A stretch of 15,853 nucleotides of DNA from positions 1 through 15,853 of the forward strand of contig CANIBV010000026.1 of NCBI GenBank assembly GCA_947466005.1, given 5' to 3'. The notes beneath the pieces were generated by a model that did no database searches, was not told the origin of the DNA, and saw only the letters and a program-made list of their open reading frames with translations. Every line of letters starts with the position of its first letter. Within the stretch, counting starts at the first letter, position 1. Shown here one piece after another: positions 7,253-14,310 of the stretch. The translations under genes and the position numbers were made by a program. This DNA comes from Spartobacteria bacterium. Its GTDB lineage: Bacteria > Verrucomicrobiota > Verrucomicrobiia > Chthoniobacterales > UBA6821.

Positions 7253-9061
7253 ATGCACTACCGTGACTGCCTCTGCGGCGCCCTGCGCCCCTCTGATATT
7301 GGACGCGACATCACCCTGAGCGGTTGGGTCGCTTCCCGACGCGATCATGGAGGTTTGATCTTCATCGACCTGCGTGACCGCGAGGGCATCACCCAGGTGG
7401 TCTTCCGTCCGGAGCTTCACGCGGAGGCTGCCACGGCAGCCCACAGCCTCCGTTCTGAGGATGTCATCACGGTAACGGGTCAGGTCGCCCTCCGACTGGC
7501 TGGCACCGAGAACCCGAAGCTCCCGACCGGAGCCGTCGAGGTCGTGGCTTCCTCGCTTGTCGTGCTCAACCGTTCCGAGGTGCCTCCCTTCCCCATGGAC
7601 GAGAAGATCGCAAACGAGGACCTCCGTCTCACCCACCGCTTTCTGGATCTGCGCCGTCCCGCCATGGCGGCGAATCTCCGCCTCCGCCACCGCGTCACCA
7701 AGTCGATCCGTGACGTGCTGGACACCGAGGGGTTCTGGGAAGTCGAGACCCCCATTCTCTCCAAGAGCACTCCCGAGGGAGCCAGGGACTTCCTTGTTCC
7801 CTCTCGCCTCACTCCGGGGGCCTTCTACGCCCTCCCCCAGGCCCCTCAGCAGTACAAGCAGCTCCTCATGGTCGGAGGCGTGGACAAGTACTTCCAGATT
7901 GCCCGCTGCTTCCGCGACGAGGATCTGCGCGCAGACCGTCAACCCGAGTTCACCCAGGTCGATATCGAGGCCTCCTTCGTCAAGGCGCAGGATCTTCAGG
8001 ACCTGATCGAGAAGATGTTCCAGCGCATCTTCCGCGAGGCACGCGGTGTCGAGATCCCTCTGCCCTTTCCCCGCATGACCCACGCCGACGCGATGAACCG
8101 CTACGGCAGCGACAAGCCCGACACCCGCTTCGGGATGGAGATCAGTGATGTCGGCGACGTTTTCAAGGAGAGCCAGTTCAAGGTCTTCCGCGCCGCCCTC
8201 GATGCTGGTGGCGTCGTGAAGGCGATCAATGCCAAGGGATTCGCCTGCATCACCACGGGCCAGATCGAGGAGCTCACCGAGATCGCCAAGACGGCGGGAG
8301 CCAGGGGACTTGCCTTCATCAAGGTCGAGAACGGCGAGTGGAAGTCCCCGATCGTGAAGTTCTTCAGCGACGCCGAGAAGGCTGCCCTCTCCGAGCGTCT
8401 TAAGATGGAGGAGGGTGATCTCGTCCTCTTCGGGGCCGATACCTGGGAGGGTGCCTGCACCGTCCTTGGTCGTGTCCGCCTGCGTGTCGCCGAGGTCCAG
8501 AAGCTGCCGATCGACCCACTTCAGCTCAACTTCCTCTGGGTTGTCGATTTCCCGATGCTGGCCTTCAACGCGGAGGAGAACAAGTGGAACGCCGTCCACC
8601 ATCCCTTCACCCGCCCCAAGGCCGAGGACCGCGAACTCCTCAAGGACCCCTCCAAGCTGGGAGTCATCCGCGCCGAGGCTTACGACATCGTACTCAACGG
8701 TGTGGAGATCGGCGGTGGCAGCATCCGTATCCACGAGGGGGACCTCCAGTCGGAGATTTTCTCGGTACTCGGCATCAATGAGAAGGAGCAGGAGGAGCTC
8801 TTCGGTCACCTGCTCCGCGCCTTCCGCCACGGGGCGCCGCCGCACGGGGGCCTCGCTCTCGGGCTCGACCGACTCGTCGCCCTGATCGCCGGTGAGGAAT
8901 CGATCCGCGAGGTGATTGCCTTCCCAAAGAACAACCGCGGCGCAGAGCTCCTCACAGGATCTCCAGCCTCGGCGGAGATGAAGCAGCTCCGGGAGCTTTA
9001 CATCTCCTCGACGGTCAAGCCAAGGGTCCCCGGGGCTCCATCTGCCACAGGAGCGGCATAG
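7253..9061 (+). CDS. aspS: Aspartate--tRNA ligase, bacterial type, probably non-discriminating
   Basis: 602 residues, typical of bacterial AspRS with the inserted GAD domain. An N-terminal OB-fold anticodon-binding domain carries SGWVASRRDHGGLIFIDLRD (23-42). The catalytic core shows the bacterial QAPQQYKQLLM stretch, motif 2 FRDEDLRADRQPEFTQVDIE from residue 220, and motif 3 GLALGLDRL (533-541). The GAD insertion lies roughly at 285-410. It charges tRNA-Asp with aspartate. His32 in RRDHGG is the residue type found in non-discriminating enzymes, which also make Asp-tRNA-Asn for the GatCAB amidotransferase; E. coli has Leu there. The gene follows hisS after 162 bp of repeat-rich DNA and precedes apaG. 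No Shine-Dalgarno is seen before the ATG. Confidence 0.97.
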   Translation: MHYRDCLCGALRPSDIGRDITLSGWVASRRDHGGLIFIDLRDREGITQVVFRPELHAEAATAAHSLRSEDVITVTGQVALRLAGTENPKLPTGAVEVVASSLVVLNRSEVPPFPMDEKIANEDLRLTHRFLDLRRPAMAANLRLRHRVTKSIRDVLDTEGFWEVETPILSKSTPEGARDFLVPSRLTPGAFYALPQAPQQYKQLLMVGGVDKYFQIARCFRDEDLRADRQPEFTQVDIEASFVKAQDLQDLIEKMFQRIFREARGVEIPLPFPRMTHADAMNRYGSDKPDTRFGMEISDVGDVFKESQFKVFRAALDAGGVVKAINAKGFACITTGQIEELTEIAKTAGARGLAFIKVENGEWKSPIVKFFSDAEKAALSERLKMEEGDLVLFGADTWEGACTVLGRVRLRVAEVQKLPIDPLQLNFLWVVDFPMLAFNAEENKWNAVHHPFTRPKAEDRELLKDPSKLGVIRAEAYDIVLNGVEIGGGSIRIHEGDLQSEIFSVLGINEKEQEELFGHLLRAFRHGAPPHGGLALGLDRLVALIAGEESIREVIAFPKNNRGAELLTGSPASAEMKQLRELYISSTVKPRVPGAPSATGAA

Positions 9062-9085
9062 GATAGGGCTGCCAAGGGACACATC

Positions 9086-9092
9086 GGAGGAG
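9086..9092 (+). promoter_or_regulatory. Ribosome binding site of apaG
   Basis: GGAGGAG lies nine bases before the ATG at 9102. It is one of the few strong Shine-Dalgarno sequences in the window and fixes the apaG start. Confidence 0.75.
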
Positions 9093-9101
9093 TCCAGAGT
9101 A

Positions 9102-9479
9102 ATGAAGCCGACTCTTCTGGAGGGATTCGAGGCGACAGTTGATCAGGTGATCTTTGCGCCTGATCTGCCCGCATCGCCCGAGCAGCCCTATCCATTCGTC
9201 TACTACATCACCATCCACAACCGGAGTGAGCAGACCCTCACGGTGAAGGGGCGTAAGTGGGTGGTGCGCGGAGAGGACGGCAAGACCAGCGCCATGGAGG
9301 GGGATGGTGTCGTCGGCTGCTTCCCCCGCCTCGAACCGGGAGAGCATTTCTCCTACAACAGCTACCACACCACCGCAGGACGGGCCTTGGCCGAGGGGGG
9401 CTACCTGGGACTGACAGAGGAGGGGGTGGTGGTGATCGCTAGGATTCCTCCCTTTGAGCTCATTCCACCCGAGGACTGA
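9102..9479 (+). CDS. apaG: ApaG domain protein (Co2+/Mg2+ efflux protein ApaG family)
   Basis: 125 residues, the full length of a stand-alone ApaG. The fibronectin-III-like ApaG fold (DUF525) is clear: FVYYITIHNRSEQTLTVKGR (32-51), KWVVRGEDGKTSAMEGDGVV (52-71) with the GxGVVG turn, FPRLEPGEHFSYNSYHTTAG (74-93), GGYLGL (98-103), and an IPPFELIPP ending. The family binds ligands such as pyrophosphate in structural studies; its name comes from effects on cobalt resistance and Mg2+ efflux in enterobacteria, and the true cellular role is not settled. It follows aspS by 40 bp on the same strand and is probably its operon partner. No terminator is obvious after it; the inverted-repeat element at 9534-9677 comes next. 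Confidence 0.93.
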   Translation: MKPTLLEGFEATVDQVIFAPDLPASPEQPYPFVYYITIHNRSEQTLTVKGRKWVVRGEDGKTSAMEGDGVVGCFPRLEPGEHFSYNSYHTTAGRALAEGGYLGLTEEGVVVIARIPPFELIPPED

Positions 9480-9533
9480 GGAAACCACTTCTTTATTCAT
9501 GGCTCATTGTGCCGAATGAATGAGGAAGAGATA

Positions 9534-9677
9534 AATATCGAACTCAGATGCAATAAATCAGCGACTGGCGGGAGCTGATAGGACTGCGAAGCAGCCCCGG
9601 TAGGGGCGAGTGGCTTGGGGAAGCCCGAGTTCAAATGCGAAGCAACGGCCAGGCAAGCCATTCCTGAGTTCCATATT
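9534..9677. repeat. Inverted-repeat-bracketed intergenic element with tandem mini-hairpins
   Basis: Arms 9534-9547 and 9664-9677 pair at 13 of 14 positions, with one C-C mismatch at 9539/9672. Between them lies a row of small hairpins: CTGC-GAA-GCAG (9584-9594), GCCCC-GGTA-GGGGC (9594-9607), GGCTT-GGGG-AAGCC (9612-9625) and TGC-GAA-GCA (9636-9644). GCGAAGC, which occurs in the first and last, is known as an exceptionally stable DNA mini-hairpin. The element fills most of the apaG-glgX gap. A 61-codon minus-strand frame crosses it but shows no family features. It may be a REP-like or MITE-like repeat or a structured RNA. Confidence 0.65.
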
Positions 9678-9705
9678 CCCAATCCTTCAGTAGTCTCATT
9701 TCAGT

Positions 9706-11846
9706 ATGCGCGCATCCTTTCACCACACCCATGAGTTCGGTGGATTTCGGATGCGCTATGGACATGCTCTTCCCTACGGGGCGAGCCATGTGCCGGGTGG
9801 TGTGAATTTTTCCATCTTCTCCGCCCATGCCACGAGTTGCACACTGGTGCTCTTCCGTAAGGGTGAGCCCCAGCCCTTTGCGGAGATCCCGTTCCCGCAC
9901 GAGTGCAAGATCGGCGATGTCTACGCGATGATTGTCTACGATCTCGATTACGAGGAGCTGGAGTATGGATTCCGGATGGAAGGCCCATGGGATCCCAAGT
10001 CCGGGCATCTCTACGATCCCAAGAAGATCCTCCTTGATCCCTATGCCCGGGAGATCGGCGGTCGCGATGTCTGGCTTTCCCCCCCCCGCCCGAGGAGATC
10101 TTTCCCCACAGGGCCAGGATGCCCTACGAGGACTTCGATTGGGGACATGACCGTCCGATTAATCTTCCGGTTCAGGATCTGGTGATCTACGAGATGCATG
10201 TGAGGGGATTCACCCGACACAACTCCTCGGGAGTCCGTCATCCAGGGACCTACGAGGGGATGATCGAGAAGATCCCGTATCTCCAATCGATCGGGGTGAA
10301 CTGTGTGGAGTTGATGCCGGTCTTCGAATTCGACGAGTGGGAGACCAAGCGGATCAACCCGGAGACAGGCAACACTCTTTGCAACTACTGGGGCTACAGC
10401 ACGGTTGGCTTCTACGCCCCGAAAGGCGGTTACTCAGCCACCGGGCACCACGGCACGCAGGTCGCGGAGTTCAAGAATCTGATCAAGGCTCTGCATGCTG
10501 CGGGCATCTCCGTAATCCTAGATGTGGTCTTCAACCACACGGCCGAGGGGGATGAGCGTGGGCCGACGATTTCCTTCCGCGGGCTCGATAACCAGACCTA
10601 CTACATGCTCAACCCCGACGGGAGCTATGCGAACTTCACGGGGTGCGGCAACACGCTCAACTGCAATCATCCCGTAGTCCGCGCCTTCGTGCTCGATTGT
10701 CTCCACTACTGGGTGGCCGAGTATCACATCGATGGCTTCCGCTTCGATCTTGCCTCGGTTCTGGGACGGGACCGGAATGGACACCCCCTGGCCAATCCTC
10801 CGCTGCTCGAGGCTCTCGCCCTGGATCCGATCCTGGCCGGGTGCGACCTGATTGCCGAGGCATGGGATGCGGGGGGTCTCTATCAGGTCGGGAACTTCCC
10901 TGCCTATGGTCGCTGGATGGAGTGGAACGGGCACTACCGGGATGCTGCGCGACGTTTCCTCCGTGGGGACGCCGGTGTTGCCGGCGACATGGTTCAGGGA
11001 ATCCTCGGCTCGCCGAATCTCTACTCACCTTCCGGGCGCAAGCCGACGGCCTCGGTGAATTTCCTGACCTGCCACGATGGCTTCACGTTGCGGGATCTCT
11101 ATTCCTACAACGACAAGCACAACCTGGCCAACGGGGAAGAAAACCGTGATGGGGCCAATGACAACTACTGCTGGAATTGCGGCGTGGAGGGGGAGACCGA
11201 TGACCCCGCCATCAACGCGCTGCGCTCACGGCTCCAGCGCAACGCGATGGCGCTGCTCTTCCTCAGTCAGGGGGTGCCCATGCTCTCGATGGGTGATGAG
11301 CTTGGCCGCACACAGAAGGGTAACAACAACTCCTACTGCCATGACGAGGAGTGGAACTGGCTCGATTGGGCTCCCGAAAAGGAGGGTGGCGCGGCGGCAG
11401 GGCTGAAGCGTTTCGTCTCTCTGATGGCGGATTTCCGCCGCCGTCACAGCCAACTGCACCGCTCCGAGTACTTCACTGGCAAGGATGCTCAAGGGTGCGG
11501 TTACCCAGATATCGGTTGGCATGGCGTGAAGCCAAGGGAACCGGATTGGGGGGAACAGAGCCGATCACTTGCGTTTATGATCGCCGGCGACATGAGCTGT
11601 AACTACGGGCCAGAGGCCGATTTCATCTATGTGGCCTTCAATATGTGGCATGAAGCGCTCTCCTTCGGCCTGCCAAAACTTCCTGCTGGCATGAGATGGC
11701 GCCTGGTGGCTGATACCGGCCGCTCATCACCGGATGACTTCCTGGAGCAGGGGTCCGAACAACTCATCGCAGACCAGACGGTGGTCACGCTTGCGGAACG
11801 CTCCATGATCATCCTAATCGGGAATCGGGCGGGGCGGCTGGGCTGA
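9706..11846 (+). CDS. glgX: Glycogen debranching enzyme GlgX, interrupted by a one-base frameshift in a C9 tract
   Basis: The gene is read in two frames: 9706 to about 10087, then the frame of 10119-11846. Adding one base in the run of nine C at 10079-10087 joins them into a protein of about 713 residues, a normal GlgX length, with a smooth WLSPPPPEEIFPHRARMPYE junction. The first part is a CBM48 domain (GHALPYGASHVPGGVNFSIF; the core probably starts at the ATG at 9751). The second is a GH13 catalytic barrel: DVVFNHTAEG, nucleophile Asp in GFRFDLAS (codon 10746), acid Glu in LIAEAWDAGG (codon 10857) and the third Asp in TCHDGFTL (codon 11076). It would hydrolyse alpha-1,6 branches of limit dextrin during glycogen breakdown. 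The rest of the gene is undamaged, so the break is recent, a sequencing error, or bypassed by slippage. Confidence 0.9.
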
Positions 11847-12255
11847 AGCTCAAACGAGACTGTTAGGCTGAAGACTGAAGGCCGTTAGGAGGTGCGAGCA
11901 CTTGGCTTGCAAAAAACGGCTCCTCGCTTTTTGGAGTGGGTTAAGATGACCGATAGGTGAAAATCTGGAACTCAAGAACTCAGGAAAATAAAAAGGAAAT
12001 GTGGGGTCCTGCAGCATGTGCTTAGGTGACCTTAAATAAGTCTCCTATCGGTAAATAGTACGATGACAACCGTTTACTTCTTTAAGGAATGCCCATCCTG
12101 CAAACTGTAAAAAAGACGCCCACTCTTGGATCAATGTCTGCTCAATCTCTTCCTGAGTTCTTGAGTTCCAGATTAGAAATCCGCTCTTTTCTTATTCTTC
12201 TCCAACGCATTTCCCCACTGAAAGGAGTGAAGAAGCGCTTCAGACTGAAAATCGC
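11847..12255. other. 409-base gene-free region with repeats
   Basis: This gap lies between the convergent glgX and nucleotidyltransferase genes. It holds a two-copy heptamer (GCTGAAG ACTGAAG, 11867-11880), a possible stem TGCGAGC/GCTTGCA just after it with no U-tract, the 25-base inverted repeat described separately, a 15-codon frame at 12063-12110 (MTTVYFFKECPSCKL), and a 10-base palindrome GAAGCGCTTC at 12232-12241. I see no tRNA, no clear rho-independent terminator for either flanking gene, and no convincing protein gene. Confidence 0.7.
11962..12174. repeat. Perfect 25-base inverted repeat bracketing 163 bases
   Basis: Arms 11962-11986 and 12150-12174 are exact reverse complements over 25 bases. 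The left arm contains two tandem GAACTCA words (GAACTCAA GAACTCAG). A second, 9-base inverted pair, ACCGATAGG (11949-11957) / CCTATCGGT (12044-12052), crosses the first, so the two stems would be pseudoknotted if both formed in RNA. The right arm shares TTCCTGAGTTC with the element at 9534-9677. Confidence 0.92.
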
Positions 12256-13014
12256 CTAGACGAACTTCTGAAACACCTCGTTGGCCTCGATCAGTGTCTC
12301 CTTGCTGCCGATGTCGAACCAGGTGCCGGGAACGTCCCAAGTACCGACCTTAACGCGGGGATAGAGCCACTGGATCAAGCGACCGGGCTGGTCAGGATTG
12401 TTCCCCTCGGCGATGTAGGTATCGATCATCGGGAGCACGTCAGAGCGGTAGTAGTAGAGTGCAATGCCGGTTTTCGTAGTCTTGGGCTGCTCCGGCTTCT
12501 CCTCGAAGTGGGTGATCACACCCTCGGCATCGGTCGAGACGTTATTGTACTTGCGGATTTCCTCGAGATTCCCCACGTCATAGAGGGCGAGCGTTGCCGG
12601 GTGCTTCTTGGCTGCTTCGGCAAATGCTGCGACAGGCGCACTGAAGAGATTGTCACCCGCCACGACGAGCAGGTCCTGATGACTGATGTTCTGGGTCTTC
12701 AGGACATGGTGAATGTCCCCGATGGCACCGAGCTTGTCTGTATCGCTCATGGAGCCGTCATTGACGATAGTGAACTCCATCTTCGCGCCTTCAGACCCCT
12801 TTGTCTTGTAGTCGGCGGCCCACACCTCAAAGGACTTGGCGAACTTGTTGTTCGTCACCACGTAAACGCGGTCGATGTCTGGAATCGGGGCAAGATTGTC
12901 GAGGACCCACTCGATCATCGGCTTACCGGCCACTTCAAGAAGTGGCTTGGCCCTGTTTTCGGTCAGGGGGTAGAGGCGTGTTGCGTACCCCGCGGCAAGG
13001 ATCAGGATGTTCAT
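12256..13014 (-). CDS. Sugar-1-phosphate nucleotidyltransferase
   Basis: 252 residues with the nucleotidyltransferase fold. The N-terminal signature LAAGYATRLYPLTENRAKPL (6-25) binds the NTP, with Lys23 in the conserved AKPL. GKPMIEW (30-36), the metal-binding Asp in VVAGDNLF (Asp121), FEEKPEQP (170-177) and WFDIGSKETL (232-241) follow, as in RmlA/RfbA and other NDP-glucose pyrophosphorylases. It joins a sugar-1-phosphate to an NTP, releasing pyrophosphate and giving an activated sugar for surface polysaccharide or a similar product. It lacks the C-terminal beta-helix of GlgC, so it is probably not the glycogen-pathway ADP-glucose enzyme despite lying near glgX. It is convergent with glgX across the repeat region and divergent from the DUF3431-like gene (86 bp between starts). 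Substrate is not determined. Confidence 0.9.
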   Translation of the reverse strand: MNILILAAGYATRLYPLTENRAKPLLEVAGKPMIEWVLDNLAPIPDIDRVYVVTNNKFAKSFEVWAADYKTKGSEGAKMEFTIVNDGSMSDTDKLGAIGDIHHVLKTQNISHQDLLVVAGDNLFSAPVAAFAEAAKKHPATLALYDVGNLEEIRKYNNVSTDAEGVITHFEEKPEQPKTTKTGIALYYYRSDVLPMIDTYIAEGNNPDQPGRLIQWLYPRVKVGTWDVPGTWFDIGSKETLIEANEVFQKFV

Positions 13015-13100
13015 CTATAGGGATGTGGGGAGGCATTTATTAATCCAACTCGCATCTACTAGCCAAGCTCCGTTTACTCCTATCGAACAGAGCCTCTTTT

Positions 13101-13841
13101 ATGGATTTTCAGATCGAACTCGTCGTCGCCCGTTTTGAAGAGGATCTTCGATGGATCAGGAGGGTGCCGAAATCCGTCCGCGTCACGATCTACAACAAGG
13201 GGGTATCCCCCGCGATGCCGCCCGGATTCCCGAAGAGGGACGGAATGGAAGTCATCCCGCTTAGCAATGAGGGAAGGGAGGCCGGGACCTATTTGAGGCA
13301 CCTGGTCGGGCGTTACGATTCGCTCGCTCCGATCACGGTCTTCTGCCAGGGGCATCCCTTTGATCATGCCCCTGACTTTCACGACTGCTTGCAGACGTTG
13401 GCCTCAGGCGAGGAGAGAGAGGTGGGGGCGAACTCTCCAGTCCCCTTTGTCTGGTATGGGTTTCTGGATGAGACGGACGACCCACAGGGTCGTCGTCTCT
13501 TTGTTCCCTGGAGCAAGAACCCGGAGGGGAGTGAACTCTCTACGGGGCTACTGCATGAAGAGCTCTTTGGTGCGGCCTCACCGGCCTTCTTTCATTTTCG
13601 AGGGGGGGCCCAGTTTGCCGTGAGCCGGGAGGCTGTTCGCGAACGTCCCCTTGGTTTTTACCAGCACGCTCTGGAACTCTGCACATCCATCCCCTTGGCC
13701 GCCCATTCCTACGAACGGATCTGGGACCGTCTTTTTGGCGAGCCGGCGATTGATCCGGCAACTTTGGGACCGGGCGGCGTGCTGTATCGCAAGAGAATCC
13801 GGCGATTGGAGGGGGGAAATAGGGTGGGTGAAATCGAGTGA
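13101..13841 (+). CDS. DUF3431-like protein
   Basis: 246 residues, no signal peptide. The pattern fits DUF3431: a start of IELVVARFEEDLRWIRRVP (5-23), VTIYNKG (28-34), then NEGREAGTYLRHLVGRYDSL (56-75), ITVFCQGHPFDH (78-89), and a second half with FHFRGGAQFAVSREAV followed by AHSYERIWDRLFG. The first half resembles the nucleotide-sugar-binding half of small glycosyltransferases, and neighbouring a nucleotidyltransferase gene fits a sugar-transfer role, but activity is inferred only. It is divergent from the nucleotidyltransferase gene, and the next gene starts 41 bp downstream on the same strand. Confidence 0.75.
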   Translation: MDFQIELVVARFEEDLRWIRRVPKSVRVTIYNKGVSPAMPPGFPKRDGMEVIPLSNEGREAGTYLRHLVGRYDSLAPITVFCQGHPFDHAPDFHDCLQTLASGEEREVGANSPVPFVWYGFLDETDDPQGRRLFVPWSKNPEGSELSTGLLHEELFGAASPAFFHFRGGAQFAVSREAVRERPLGFYQHALELCTSIPLAAHSYERIWDRLFGEPAIDPATLGPGGVLYRKRIRRLEGGNRVGEIE

Positions 13842-13882
13842 TTCCATTTGAATTTCCCGAGCAGCAGGAAGATGTTACTTGA

Positions 13883-14296
13883 ATGTCTCGAAAGAAAAAA
13901 TCCCAAGGGATCCCACCTTGGTTGATCGGCGTCGTCCTCGTGCTGATTTCAGCGGGTGCTTATTTCGTCTTTCAGCAGGGAGGAACAAGTTCTTCGCTGC
14001 GGACAACGGAAGAGCTCAATGCCGAGGAGTATTACAAGAATGCCAATTCACTTCGGGGCAACACCTACAAGATCGACGTGGAGATCGACTCTGCACTTGG
14101 GAACTCGCCCACCAAGGGACGGCTCTTTTCAGTGACCCTGAAGCAGCCTGGGAAAAACGGCTCCCGCGCGATCCTTCCCGTCTTGATTCCCTTGGAACTC
14201 GGCAGCCTCACGATCCAGAAAGGACAGCACTACCTCATGAAGGTGAAAGTGATTGAGAACGGCTTGTTGAAGGTCGAGGAAGCAACAAAGCCATGA
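13883..14296 (+). CDS. Small membrane-anchored protein of unknown function
   Basis: 137 residues. A basic N-terminus (MSRKKKSQG) precedes one transmembrane helix at about 12-31, so the rest should face the periplasm. The outer part is beta-rich, with NSLRGNTYKIDVEIDSAL at about 55-72, GRLFSVTLKQ and GQHYLMKVKVIENGLLKVEE near the end; the spacing suggests a small beta-barrel such as an OB-fold, but this is a guess. I do not recognise the family. The frame is supported over the overlapping frame at 13879 by the helix and the clean end. A weak AGGAAG lies about 14 bases before the ATG. The next gene starts 14 bases after the stop, or overlaps it by 4 bases if the upstream ATG is used, so the two are very likely translated together. 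Confidence 0.75.
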   Translation: MSRKKKSQGIPPWLIGVVLVLISAGAYFVFQQGGTSSSLRTTEELNAEEYYKNANSLRGNTYKIDVEIDSALGNSPTKGRLFSVTLKQPGKNGSRAILPVLIPLELGSLTIQKGQHYLMKVKVIENGLLKVEEATKP

Positions 14297-14310
14297 GAAC
14301 CAGGAGAGAG

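Noticed and set aside
7217..9082. 621-codon open frame on the minus strand
   Set aside because: It is fully antisense to aspS, whose motifs are unmistakable. Its Leu/Glu/Gly/Asp-rich sequence has no family features; it is a by-product of biased third positions.
9497..9682. 61-codon minus-strand frame between apaG and glgX
   Set aside because: It runs through the hairpin-rich element and has no recognisable protein features; the DNA structure explains the region better.
12256..13014. The nucleotidyltransferase as glycogen-synthesis GlgC because of nearby glgX
   Set aside because: At 252 residues it lacks the GlgC C-terminal domain, is on the opposite strand and is separated by the repeat region.
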